The notes: a model not told the origin generated them from the letters alone. Positions 17,652 through 27,075 are shown, counted from the stretch's first letter. The stretch is DNA of 45,269 nt from Marivirga sp. (GCF_024636815.1 NZ_JAGXGF010000097.1:1-45269), one strand, 5' to 3'. Made by a program: numbers and translations.

Positions 17652-20600
17652 CATTTTATTTTTCATATCGCTTTTTATAGTATCTCATTTTTCCTGGGCT
17701 CAAAACCCTCAAGCATGGATCAATTTCAATCAATCTTATTATAAAATTTCAGTTGGAACCAATGCTGCTTTTGAATTAAATTATAATGATCTTTTGGAAG
17801 TAGGGGTGCCACTATCAACTATTGATGCCCGCGCCATAAGAATGTATCACAGAGGAGAAGAAATTGCCATTAGAGTGGTCGGACAAAATGATGGGAGAAT
17901 AGATCAGGGAGATGTTATTCAATTTTTAGGGAAATCAAATGATGGGGTTTCTGATACACCATTATATCAAAATCCTGACGACCAAGCGCACCAATATTAT
18001 AATCTTTTTTCAGATACTACCGCCTATTTCTTGACTTGGAGAACAGATGGAAGTACAGGAAAAAGAATGATAGAGCGAAATATCCTCAATAATATAGAAA
18101 ACCTTCCTGAGGAGGAATCCATTCAGCAATCTAAACTCCAACTTTACACTAATAATGGGGACAGAGGGCAAAGATACAATCCGCAAAATGGGGTCTATAA
18201 TTCTGCTTTTGATTTGGGAGAAGGCTGGACAGGTTCTGCCTTTACTGCTGCGACTAATTTCACGGTAAGTAATATTTTACAAGCTAATCGATCAGCAACG
18301 GTTCCTAATTTAGAAGTATTAATTCAGGGTAGAAATATGAGGCTTCATCAAACGGAAATTTTGGTGGGACCCACTGAAAATTCTTTACGCTCAATCGGCA
18401 CTGTCAATCTTGAGAATTATGGGCATGTAGTTTTTAATGCAAATATACAATGGTCAGATGTTAATACTAATGGTAGTATGATGGTTCGCCTGATTCCACA
18501 AGCGGAAGGTTCGGATAGAATCTCTGCTTCCTATATAAAGTTAGATTATCAAAGGACCACTAATGTGGTAAATGAATCAGGAAATCAGTTTGCATTAAAT
18601 CCTAATCCTACAGAATCAACTTATCTAAGATTTTTCAACACCAATAGCAGTGCTCGTCTTTATCGAATTGATGATTTCAATGAACCCGAATTACTCAGAA
18701 CCAATAGAGTGGGAGCAGAAATTAATACGGTGATAGAAAATACTTTGAATGGTGCTCGATTATATTTGCAAAACCAAAATTTTTTAAAGCCAAAAATAGA
18801 AAGAGTAAATTTTAGGAATCTAAACAATATAAATCCGGATTATGTAGTCATTAGCCATCCTGAATTGATGAAGCCTAGCGGAGAATATAATAATCCTGTA
18901 AATGCTTATTCAGCTTATCGTGCCTCAGCTGAGGGTGGTGGATATGATACCTTGACGGTCGATATTTTAAGACTTTACAATCAATTCAATTATGGGGAGA
19001 TTTCCCCTCTTGCGGTTTATAGATTTACCGAATTTTTAGTGCAAAATACTAAAGCGGAAATGGTATTTATTATTGGCAAAGGAATGAATTGGTATCATAA
19101 TTACCACCGAAGAAATGAAATCCCTAATAGTTTATTTAATGAGTATGTACCTACTGCAGGCGCTCCCGGCTCTGATAATTTATTTGGTTTTAACCTTACG
19201 GAAAATAATAGAGCATCCATTTCATTTGGAAGATTGAATGCTCATAATAGTCAGATTGCAGCTAATTATTTAGATAAAATAAAGGAGATGGAATCTAAGC
19301 CTTTTAATGATTTAAGGAGGAAGCATTTTCTAAATCTAAGTGGAGGGATTTCTTTTTTTGAAGTCAATCGATTTATCAATTACATAGAAGATTTTGCTGA
19401 TGACCAATCAAGTCCTTATGTAGGTGGGGATTATTCAAATCTAACTAAAGAGACTACCCAGGTGGTAGAGTTTATAAATGTAGCGGATCAGGTAAATCGC
19501 GGTTTAAATTTAATCACCTTTTTTGGTCATTCCGCAGCAAATACAGCCGATATCGATATCGGATTGGTTTCAGATGAAAGTTTAGGTTATGAGAATAAAG
19601 GTAAATATCCTTTCATCTTAATTAATGGATGCGATGCAGGGGCCTTTTATGAAATAGCTAAAACTGCGCGAACTTTTGGGGAGAACTGGGTGAATACTGC
19701 AGAAAAAGGAGCTACTGGGGTTATAGCTCATTCTTACTTAGGGTTTGCAAATGAATTAAAGCGCTATAGCGATATATTTTTTGCTAAAGCCTATGGTGAT
19801 TCAGTGTTGATTAATCAACCCATCGGGATAGTGTATAAAGAAATAATAAATGAATACTTATCTATTTTTGGTGCTAATCCGGCACCTCTTTATTTATCAC
19901 AAGCCCAACAAATGAATTTGTTGTGTGATCCCGCCTACAAACTTTTCCCGGCAGAAGATCCTGATTATGAAATTACTAATGAATCTTTAGAGATAGTCTC
20001 CTTGGATGGTAATAATATTGATGCATTGACATCTGAATTTGGTATAGATGTAATCATTAAAAACTACGGAATAACTGATAAAGATTCAATAGAGGTTTTG
20101 GTGAAAAGAACTTTGCCTGATAACGAAATTATAGTTCAGGATACGCAATACGTAGCCCCGGTTTATCATCAAGATACCGTACGCTTAACCATTTTTAATG
20201 ATAGGCCTGAAAGTTTTGGGCAAAATATATTTGAAGTTATTTTAGATCCAGCCGGAAAAATTGAAGAGCTAAACGAAAATAATAATACTGCTCAAATAGA
20301 GTTTTTCATGTCATTAGGCACCACCTTGAACTTATACCCCTATACTTATGGAGTAAGTGGCATGCAGAACACCACTTTAACAGCCCAATCCATTGATTTA
20401 AAATCCGGGGAAAGAGAATTTATTTTTCAAATAGATACTACTGAAAGTTTTGACAGCCCTTACTTAAAATCTGAGACTTTAATGGCCAGAGTCATAGCAA
20501 AATGGGATGTTAACTTGTTGGCTGAAGACGATCAAGTATATTATTGGAGAACCAAATTTGCTAATCCTCAGGCAGGAGAATTAGATGAATGGACGACTTC

Positions 20601-22641
20601 CAACTTTATTTATAATGTTTCCTTACCTCAAGCGTGGAGGCAAAATAGTCAAACCCAACTAATGCAGAACAGTATAGTAGGCTTAACCATAAATGAGAAT
20701 TGGGCATTTGAAGAAAATGTTTTTGATATTATTGCAGAGGCTCCGGGCAATAATGAGATTGACGACATCAGCATTAAAATTAATGGAAATGAATACGCTA
20801 CTTCTGGAAGCCAATTGGGCCCTTGTGCTATTAATACAGTGAATTTAGTAGCTTTTGATAAGTCAACAGGTGTTCCTTATGTAATCCTTTCGAATGGTAA
20901 TTTTGATGTTTTAGATCCTTTGTCCTGCGGAATTCGACCACAAGTGATCAATCAAATTAGAAATAATCAATTAAATCAGCCAGCCGAATATTTTAAGAAA
21001 TATTATGATGAATTGCCAGATGGGGATTTTGTATTATTGACTTCTTATGATAGTGTTGCCTGGAATGTTCTAAGAGCGAATAATAGAGCAGAATTATTAG
21101 ATTTAGGAGCGACTCCCTCAGCTATTGATAATTTACAAAATGGAGAGCCCTATATTTTATTGGGGAGAAAAGGTGTAGGAGCTGGAAATGGAACTGAAAG
21201 GATTGCTGATGCATCTTCAACAGTACCCACCATAGATCAAACGCTATTCTTACAAGAAGAATTAGTAGCTCGTTTTGAGTCAGGATCTATTTTGTCAAGA
21301 ATGATAGGACCCGCTAAATCATGGAATTCAATCGATGCTAATTTTTCAAAAGTGGAAGCGACTGATGATATCCGCTTAGATGTTTTTGGAATTGATACCT
21401 TGAATAATCAGAGTTTAATATTTTCTGATGTACAATTGCCACTAGATATTTCAGCTGTTGATGCAAACCGATTTCCGCAATTGCGATTAAGAGTTACACT
21501 TTCTGATCCGGATAACCTAACACCGGCTGAGCTTTCAGCCTGGCAGGTAGTCTATGAAGAAGTGCCCGATGCAGTATTAATTCCTCAGGATGAAAATACT
21601 CCAGAGGCAAATGAAATAGCAGAAGGGGAGCTTTATACGAAATCATTTCAAGTATTTAACGTAACGCCTAATTCATTCGATACTCCTATTTATTATCAGC
21701 GTCAGATTTTTAATCGGGAAACAAGGACTTTTTATACTGAGGAAATGCAGATTCCACCCTTATTAGCCGAAACGGATACTTCTTTCACTATTGAAGTCAA
21801 TACCCGCGGAAAAGTTGGTGAGAATGATTTAAACCTAAATTTTAATTATAACAGACCGTATAGTGAAAAACGATTTACCAATAATATATTAGACTATAAT
21901 CGCTTATTCACTGTAAAAAAGGATTCACTTCCACCTCTAGTAGAAGTAACCTTTGATGGAATTACGATTTTAGATGGTGATATTGTTTCCCCAAGGCCCT
22001 ACATTCAAATAAAATTGAAGGATGAAAATACTTTAATTACTAAATCAGATACCACAGGAATTGAAATTCGATTAAGAAGAGATTGTGAAGAGTGCATTTC
22101 AGAAAGAATAAATTTCTCTAATGCCAATATTGAGTGGATTCCGGCTACAGAGGAAAATTCTTTCACGGTTAATTACCAACCGGATGGTTTAGAAGATGGG
22201 AATTATCAATTGAGCGTACAAGCTTCGGATGCAAGTGAAAATACAGCAGGGGAGGAGCCCTACAAAGTTCGTTTTGAAGTAGTCAATGCTTCCACTATCA
22301 CAAATTTTTATCCTTATCCAAATCCTTTTTCAACCAGCACTCGCTTTGTTTTTACCCTAACGGGAACTGACCTGCCGCAAGAGATTAAGATTCAGATTTT
22401 AACGGTTACAGGCCGAGTGGTTCGGAAAATATTGCAGGATGAAATCGGACCAATCCATATTGGAAATAACATAACCGATTATGCCTGGGATGGGAAAGAT
22501 GAATTTGGAGATAGGCTAGCCAATGGAGTTTATTTATACAGAGTATTAGTCCGTAAAGACGGAGCTTTTATGGAACAAAGAGCCACCTCAGCAGACAAAG
22601 CCTTCACTAAGGGCTATGGGAAGTTGTATATTTTGAGATGA
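17638..22641 (+). CDS. Large C25 family (gingipain-like) peptidase, PorU/PorU2-like type IX secretion sortase
   Basis: 1667 residues, well above the roughly 1100-1300 of core PorU. A signal peptide (about residues 1-21) leads into a long N-terminal beta-rich region. The C25 catalytic domain lies at about 400-780, with His631 in LITFFGHSAAN and Cys665 in ILINGCDAGAFY, the expected His-Cys dyad. Further beta-sandwich, CARDB-like segments follow (IKNYGITDKDSIEVLVKR, DPAGKIEELNENNNTAQIEF). The end is a FlgD-like or type IX C-terminal domain (FYPYPNPFSTSTRFVFTL, ending GVYLYRVLVRKDG). PorU removes the C-terminal signal of cargo and joins it to lipopolysaccharide at the cell surface. Overlap with the PorV-like gene supports joint function. 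Confidence 0.87.
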   Translation: MRKNSILFFISLFIVSHFSWAQNPQAWINFNQSYYKISVGTNAAFELNYNDLLEVGVPLSTIDARAIRMYHRGEEIAIRVVGQNDGRIDQGDVIQFLGKSNDGVSDTPLYQNPDDQAHQYYNLFSDTTAYFLTWRTDGSTGKRMIERNILNNIENLPEEESIQQSKLQLYTNNGDRGQRYNPQNGVYNSAFDLGEGWTGSAFTAATNFTVSNILQANRSATVPNLEVLIQGRNMRLHQTEILVGPTENSLRSIGTVNLENYGHVVFNANIQWSDVNTNGSMMVRLIPQAEGSDRISASYIKLDYQRTTNVVNESGNQFALNPNPTESTYLRFFNTNSSARLYRIDDFNEPELLRTNRVGAEINTVIENTLNGARLYLQNQNFLKPKIERVNFRNLNNINPDYVVISHPELMKPSGEYNNPVNAYSAYRASAEGGGYDTLTVDILRLYNQFNYGEISPLAVYRFTEFLVQNTKAEMVFIIGKGMNWYHNYHRRNEIPNSLFNEYVPTAGAPGSDNLFGFNLTENNRASISFGRLNAHNSQIAANYLDKIKEMESKPFNDLRRKHFLNLSGGISFFEVNRFINYIEDFADDQSSPYVGGDYSNLTKETTQVVEFINVADQVNRGLNLITFFGHSAANTADIDIGLVSDESLGYENKGKYPFILINGCDAGAFYEIAKTARTFGENWVNTAEKGATGVIAHSYLGFANELKRYSDIFFAKAYGDSVLINQPIGIVYKEIINEYLSIFGANPAPLYLSQAQQMNLLCDPAYKLFPAEDPDYEITNESLEIVSLDGNNIDALTSEFGIDVIIKNYGITDKDSIEVLVKRTLPDNEIIVQDTQYVAPVYHQDTVRLTIFNDRPESFGQNIFEVILDPAGKIEELNENNNTAQIEFFMSLGTTLNLYPYTYGVSGMQNTTLTAQSIDLKSGEREFIFQIDTTESFDSPYLKSETLMARVIAKWDVNLLAEDDQVYYWRTKFANPQAGELDEWTTSNFIYNVSLPQAWRQNSQTQLMQNSIVGLTINENWAFEENVFDIIAEAPGNNEIDDISIKINGNEYATSGSQLGPCAINTVNLVAFDKSTGVPYVILSNGNFDVLDPLSCGIRPQVINQIRNNQLNQPAEYFKKYYDELPDGDFVLLTSYDSVAWNVLRANNRAELLDLGATPSAIDNLQNGEPYILLGRKGVGAGNGTERIADASSTVPTIDQTLFLQEELVARFESGSILSRMIGPAKSWNSIDANFSKVEATDDIRLDVFGIDTLNNQSLIFSDVQLPLDISAVDANRFPQLRLRVTLSDPDNLTPAELSAWQVVYEEVPDAVLIPQDENTPEANEIAEGELYTKSFQVFNVTPNSFDTPIYYQRQIFNRETRTFYTEEMQIPPLLAETDTSFTIEVNTRGKVGENDLNLNFNYNRPYSEKRFTNNILDYNRLFTVKKDSLPPLVEVTFDGITILDGDIVSPRPYIQIKLKDENTLITKSDTTGIEIRLRRDCEECISERINFSNANIEWIPATEENSFTVNYQPDGLEDGNYQLSVQASDASENTAGEEPYKVRFEVVNASTITNFYPYPNPFSTSTRFVFTLTGTDLPQEIKIQILTVTGRVVRKILQDEIGPIHIGNNITDYAWDGKDEFGDRLANGVYLYRVLVRKDGAFMEQRATSADKAFTKGYGKLYILR

Positions 22642-22672
22642 TGGGCTTATGGTTTTGATGCTGAAATGAAAA

Positions 22673-22746
22673 CCGTCATTGCGAATCCCTTTAAAGTGAA
22701 GCAATCTCTTAGGATTAAAATCAGAAGGAAGGAACCTTCTTGGCAC
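22673..22746. repeat. Degraded intergenic repeat with nested inverted segments
   Basis: The 274-bp gap before the exosortase gene contains CCGTCATTGCGAATCCCTTT followed by GAAGCAATCTC, a form of a dispersed intergenic repeat common in many bacteria. ATTGC and GCAAT form a short stem, and AGAAGG with CCTTCT forms another 20 bp on. No gene is seen in the gap. Confidence 0.5.
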
Positions 22747-22915
22747 CTCTTATTCTCTTTTAAATTTAATTATTTTCATTATATTTATTTCTTAGTTCAT
22801 CTTCAATTAAAATCACATTTGATATTGGTTGCAGATGAAAGGTAAATAGTAGCAATAAAGTTGTCATTATTTAAGGAATATTGGGAATAGTGACATTTTT
22901 TATGTCTCTATTTAA

Positions 22916-23476
22916 TTGTTGCCACACATACAAAAAACGACAGTGCAGACAAACAAGAACATACCATATTATTTGACAGCAGTAGGAATTTTCATTTTGC
23001 TGAAATTTGGTTTTACACTTGCTGACAATAACGACTTGGCCTTTCTTCTCAAACCGACCGACAAACTTTTTGGATTTTTGACAGGCTCACATTCCATTTA
23101 TCTCTCAGAAAGTGGATATTTCCACGAGCACTTAAACATCATTATTGACAAATCTTGCTCGGGTTTTAACTTTTGGGTTTTGTGCTTCCTTCTTTTTACT
23201 TATTTGACAGTAAAACACTCTGACAAGACTTTAAGCAAAATCCTGATAATCCCGACTGCTTTAATTGGAGCGTATCTACTGACGATTTTTGTAAATACAT
23301 CAAGGATTTTTGCCTCCATCGTTGTACAGACTCAGACAGAAAGCATTTTCCTGAACCAACAACATATCATACACGAAGCTATTGGCATAATTACGAATCT
23401 GACATTCCTGATTTTGGCTTACGTACTAATTGAGAAATTATTAATCCACAAACGATACAATGCGAAATTTGCTTAA
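22916..23476 (+). CDS. xrtK: Exosortase K
   Basis: Exosortases are inner-membrane transpeptidase-like enzymes that recognise a C-terminal motif-helix-basic tail on exported proteins and process it. This 186-residue protein has about five or six membrane helices and the full exosortase triad: Cys81 in DKSCSGFNFW, Arg130 in NTSRIFAS and His153 in IIHEAIGI. The 17-bp overlap with a gene for a protein ending in an MSEP-CTERM tail identifies it as exosortase K, which is dedicated to that one target. The open frame begins at TTG 22916, inside a 15-bp inverted repeat; the GTG at 22943 (VQTNKNIPYY) is a more natural start. All five Asp codons are GAC, unlike the neighbours, suggesting transfer. Confidence 0.9.
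   Translation: MLPHIQKTTVQTNKNIPYYLTAVGIFILLKFGFTLADNNDLAFLLKPTDKLFGFLTGSHSIYLSESGYFHEHLNIIIDKSCSGFNFWVLCFLLFTYLTVKHSDKTLSKILIIPTALIGAYLLTIFVNTSRIFASIVVQTQTESIFLNQQHIIHEAIGIITNLTFLILAYVLIEKLLIHKRYNAKFA
22917..22931. repeat. Left end of 15-bp inverted repeat bounding the xrtK module
   Basis: TGTTGCCACACATAC here is the inverted match (14 of 15) of GTACGTGTGGCAACA at 26282-26296. The pair brackets exactly the two-gene exosortase module. It resembles the outer (R'/R''-like) arms of an integron attC site split between the two ends of a linear cassette. Confidence 0.7.
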
Positions 23477-26276
23477 TCCGAAATGGCTATTTGTTATAAA
23501 CACGCTACCGTTGGTCGTGCTGTTTTTCCTTTTTTTTGGTCAGTTTAATATCATAAAAACCTTATTGGAAGATAACAATATCCAACTTTGGAAAACTTTT
23601 GGTCTTTTGTTGGGAGTTCTTGGATTACTGAATTTTTCTTATGCTGTTTATTTGACTCTAAAGAAACAGAATGTTTCTGTATGGTATGGTTTACTCGCCC
23701 TAATTTGTTACATCCCTTTCATTTATCTCTATGGCTACCATTTAGACAAAATCATTCCTTTTTCAATCCCTCAATGGATGGTTTCGGGCAACATCTTTTT
23801 ATACGTTGGAACATTCCTAATGCCAACACTTGCCTATTCTTTATTTGTTTTAGTTTCTCATTTTACACCTGACAACAAGGAACACAAGGCTTGGGTAAAT
23901 TTTCTAATTGCAATAGGTATTCCTGTTGCAGGTTACTTGTTTTCACAAATCATACTTCCATTATGGCAACGAGTTGAAGGCGAATTTTATGTACACGCTT
24001 TTGTGGTAATTGTGATTACTGCCACTTTAGTTTTTCTATTTTTCTTAACTCGGGGCATTTTTATACTTGCGACAAAAAAGGCAGAAGTTTGGCAGAAATA
24101 CCAATTAGCTTGGAAAATTCCAATTGCTGTAGTGCTTCCTTTGGTAGGATTATCTGTAAACAACGGACACCTATTTAATGATTTTGGTCCGAGTGAATCA
24201 GGAATTTTTGGAGATTTCAATAATGCTTGGTTTTATATTATTGCAATTGTTAATGGCATTTTTATTTGCTTACCCAACCTTGAAAATAAAATATACCGAC
24301 TACTTGTATTCATCGGAAGAAGCATAACGTTTGCCTATACTTTCTATTTCTTTTTAGTATTCCTTCCGTTTTTGCCTTTATCAGTAATTGCAATTATTGC
24401 AATCGGAACAGGATTTTTAATGCTAACACCTTTACTGCTTTTCGTTATTCACATCAACGAGCTTTCAAAGGATTTTACTTACTTGAAAACACAGATTTCC
24501 AAAAAACTCATCATTGGAATTTCGTTATTGGGCTTTTTGGTAATTCCAGCATTTATCACAGCAACTTACCTGAAAGACAAAAGTGTTTTAAATGAAACAC
24601 TAACTTATCTATATAGTCCTGATTACTCAACTCAATATGAAATTGATAAAAGTTCACTTCAAAAAACGCTTAATGTTATAAAAAGCCATAAAGAAAACAG
24701 AGGTGGAATATTTGGCAATGGTATTCCTTATTTGTCTTCCTATTTCAATTGGTTGGTAATGGACAACCTTACTTTGTCAGACACTAAAATCAACACTATT
24801 GAGAAAATATATTTTGGTAAAACTTCTTTTGAGTTACGCCCTGAAAATATCCAAAACGACAATGTTCAAATAAGTAATATTTCCACTAACAGCACCTACG
24901 ACAAAACTCAGAATGCTTGGAAAAGTTGGGTTGACTTGGAAATAACCAATAAAAGTGGAAATAATTGGTTTTCAGAATATGCCACAACGATTGATTTGCC
25001 CGAAGGATGTTGGATTAGTGATTACTATCTATATGTTGGTGACATAAAAGAGCCAGGTATTTTAGCGGAGAAAAAATCGGCTATGTGGATATTCTCACAA
25101 ATCCGAAACGAAAATCGCGATCCAGGGATTCTATATTATTTAACAGGAAATAAAATTGCTTTCAGAGTTTTTCCGTTTGCAAAAGATGAAGTGAGAAAAA
25201 CGGGTATAGAACTCGTACATAAAGAGCCAATAAAGCTCAATATTGATAGCAACATAGTTGAATTAGGAAACAAAGAAGAGACTATTAACGAAAACATTGA
25301 AACTGAAAATATTGCATATGTTTCAGTTCAACAAAAACAAAAATTGAATTCGGTTAAACGTAAACCCTATTTTCATTTTTTAGTTGACGCTTCTAAAGAC
25401 CAAAACAGTAATTCAACCGATTACATCAAAAGAATTGAACAGGTTATTAAAGACAATAAACCTCTTTCGGAAAACGCAAAAATCAGCTTTGTAAACAGCT
25501 ATGTAATCACCAGAACGCTTGATAATGATTGGAAAGGTGAATATAAAAGTCAAACTTTTGAAGGCGGTTTTTATTTGGATAGAGCAATAAGAAAAACCTT
25601 GCTCAATGCTTACCAAGATAAATCGAAAACATATCCTGTAATTATGGTCGTAACTGACAGTATTCAAAATGCTGTTTTAGACAAAGATTTTGCAGACCTC
25701 AAATTCACATTTCCTGAAAGCGACTTGTTTTTCAGCCTAGACGAAAACGGGAATTTTAGAGAACATTCTTTAGTAGAAAACCCAATAGATGATCTGCCCG
25801 AAATACATAGAGAATGTATGTTCTGCGAAACTGTTTTGGAATACAAATTATCTGATAATTCTTTTGCCTATTTGCCAAATAACAATGAGCCAAGCATAAT
25901 TTTAAAGAAGGATGAATTTGAAGTTAACAAAAATGAGATTAAAGAAAAGAATTGGCAATCTGCTTTGATAATGCAAGGGCAATGGAACTCGCAAATTCTG
26001 CATCCTGAAAACTCAAACAAAGAATGGCTGAATTTGGTAAAATACAGTTTCATCTCAAAGGTAATGACACCAGTAACATCCTATTTGGTGGTAGAAAATG
26101 AAGCACAAAAAGCTATGCTGAAAAAGAAACAAGAACAGGTTTTATCAGGTAACAAATCCTTAGAGCTTGGCGAAGATACCCAAAGGATGAGCGAACCAAG
26201 CTTGATTTTGTTGACAATTCTTCTTGGACTAATATTATGGTTCAGAGAAAAACGAAAAAGACATTTGATGGAATAA
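23460..26276 (+). CDS. MSEP-CTERM protein, substrate of exosortase K, with VIT-like and VWA-like regions
   Basis: 938 residues. Residues 1-390 hold about ten membrane helices. Residues about 450-600 resemble a VIT domain (AMWIFSQIRNENRDPGILYY, then GNKIAFRVFPFAKDEVRKTG), and about 640-790 resemble a von Willebrand A fold with a weak metal site (PYFHFLVDASKDQNSN, then YPVIMVVTDS). The C-terminus has the sorting signal that names the family: MSEP at 910-913, a hydrophobic helix (914-928), and the basic tail REKRKRH. A membrane protein with such a tail next to exosortase K is the only substrate expected for that enzyme. The start overlaps xrtK by 17 bp. The function of the mature protein is unknown. 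Confidence 0.9.
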   Translation: MRNLLNPKWLFVINTLPLVVLFFLFFGQFNIIKTLLEDNNIQLWKTFGLLLGVLGLLNFSYAVYLTLKKQNVSVWYGLLALICYIPFIYLYGYHLDKIIPFSIPQWMVSGNIFLYVGTFLMPTLAYSLFVLVSHFTPDNKEHKAWVNFLIAIGIPVAGYLFSQIILPLWQRVEGEFYVHAFVVIVITATLVFLFFLTRGIFILATKKAEVWQKYQLAWKIPIAVVLPLVGLSVNNGHLFNDFGPSESGIFGDFNNAWFYIIAIVNGIFICLPNLENKIYRLLVFIGRSITFAYTFYFFLVFLPFLPLSVIAIIAIGTGFLMLTPLLLFVIHINELSKDFTYLKTQISKKLIIGISLLGFLVIPAFITATYLKDKSVLNETLTYLYSPDYSTQYEIDKSSLQKTLNVIKSHKENRGGIFGNGIPYLSSYFNWLVMDNLTLSDTKINTIEKIYFGKTSFELRPENIQNDNVQISNISTNSTYDKTQNAWKSWVDLEITNKSGNNWFSEYATTIDLPEGCWISDYYLYVGDIKEPGILAEKKSAMWIFSQIRNENRDPGILYYLTGNKIAFRVFPFAKDEVRKTGIELVHKEPIKLNIDSNIVELGNKEETINENIETENIAYVSVQQKQKLNSVKRKPYFHFLVDASKDQNSNSTDYIKRIEQVIKDNKPLSENAKISFVNSYVITRTLDNDWKGEYKSQTFEGGFYLDRAIRKTLLNAYQDKSKTYPVIMVVTDSIQNAVLDKDFADLKFTFPESDLFFSLDENGNFREHSLVENPIDDLPEIHRECMFCETVLEYKLSDNSFAYLPNNNEPSIILKKDEFEVNKNEIKEKNWQSALIMQGQWNSQILHPENSNKEWLNLVKYSFISKVMTPVTSYLVVENEAQKAMLKKKQEQVLSGNKSLELGEDTQRMSEPSLILLTILLGLILWFREKRKRHLME

Positions 26277-26281
26277 ATAAA

Positions 26282-26296
26282 GTACGTGTGGCAACA
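26282..26296. repeat. Right end of 15-bp inverted repeat bounding the xrtK module
   Basis: GTACGTGTGGCAACA begins 5 bp after the MSEP-CTERM stop and is the inverted partner of 22917-22931. It is followed after 2 bp by the long palindrome at 26299-26406, giving the order outer arm, inner stem, loop, inner stem. Confidence 0.7.
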
Positions 26297-26298
26297 TT

Positions 26299-26406
26299 GT
26301 ATAAGCGTAATGCGGGCTGATTCGCTAAAATGAAATTTTTTTCGCTTTTAATAAAATTGGAGATCACCGATACTGAAATACTCCGAAACCCGCACTACGC
26401 TTATAC
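26299..26406. other. attC-like palindrome (candidate cassette recombination site)
   Basis: GTATAAGCGTAATGCGGG at 26299-26316 pairs with CCCGCACTACGCTTATAC at 26389-26406 over 17 of 18 positions, leaving a 72-nt central part. With the outer arm at 26282-26296 just before it, and the matching arm at the far left end of the module (22917-22931), the arrangement is that of an attC site in a linear cassette. No integrase gene is present in the window. It could instead be only a large transcription terminator. Confidence 0.55.
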
Positions 26407-26419
26407 TTACCGTGAATGG

Positions 26420-26986
26420 TTAATCTAATAAAGCAATAATATTATCCACATTAGACAAATAGCTGCTTTTATCCCTATTGATTTTGGATTGTTGGCTCGC
26501 ACCTATTAGAAACGTGATAATAGTGGCTGATACTGATTTAGCTGTATTCTTTTTGACCCCCTTTTCTACAAGGAAGAGTATAAAATATTTTTCAATGCGA
26601 GCGTAGTGCTCAGCTATTTTAACTCCAACCTTTGTATTTTCTCCATTAACTAATGAACAACTATTTGCCATAAAGCAACCTTTACGTTTATGATCATTCA
26701 TTAATTCATCAATATAAGCTTCCAATAGTTTTCGTAACCCTTGCTTGTAATCAGATTCTGATTCTAAGGCCTGGTCAAGGAAGGGAAAATTGGAATTGGT
26801 ATAACTCTCAATGCATTGGTTGAATAGGTTTTCTTTGCTTTTAAATGTTGCATAAAAACTACCCTTGCCTATTCCAAGATGTTGGGTTAAATCAGATATG
26901 GAGGTGGATTCATAACCTTTTTCCCAAAACAATTCCATTGCCCTTTTCAAAGCCTCATCTACATCGAATGTTTTAACTCTAGGCAT
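26420..26986 (-). CDS. TetR/AcrR family transcriptional regulator
   Basis: 188 residues with the start at 26986 (MPRVKTFD); the frame stays open to 27010 but the extra residues do not look like family sequence. The helix-turn-helix is at about residues 8-50: ALKRAMELFWEKGYESTSIS, DLTQHLGIGKGSFYATFKSK, ENLFNQ. The C-terminal ligand domain is helical and contains RKGCFMANSCSLVN, typical of the AcrR-like subgroup. Such proteins repress efflux or detoxification genes, but none is adjacent: the divergent neighbour is a damaged RDD-domain gene and the gene behind it is the exosortase module. It ends only 14 bp from the attC-like palindrome. Confidence 0.9.
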   Translation of the reverse strand: MPRVKTFDVDEALKRAMELFWEKGYESTSISDLTQHLGIGKGSFYATFKSKENLFNQCIESYTNSNFPFLDQALESESDYKQGLRKLLEAYIDELMNDHKRKGCFMANSCSLVNGENTKVGVKIAEHYARIEKYFILFLVEKGVKKNTAKSVSATIITFLIGASQQSKINRDKSSYLSNVDNIIALLD

Positions 26987-27075
26987 CCTTTTATTTACAA
27001 TTTTCTCCAAATTTAGAAAATTAATTACTTATCCTAATAGTTTCAATTATCTTTTTAGCCCTAGGTCCCGAATTT

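Noticed and set aside
26987-27010. Longer TetR start
   Set aside because: The eight extra residues do not extend the DNA-binding domain; MPRVKTFD is the usual opening.
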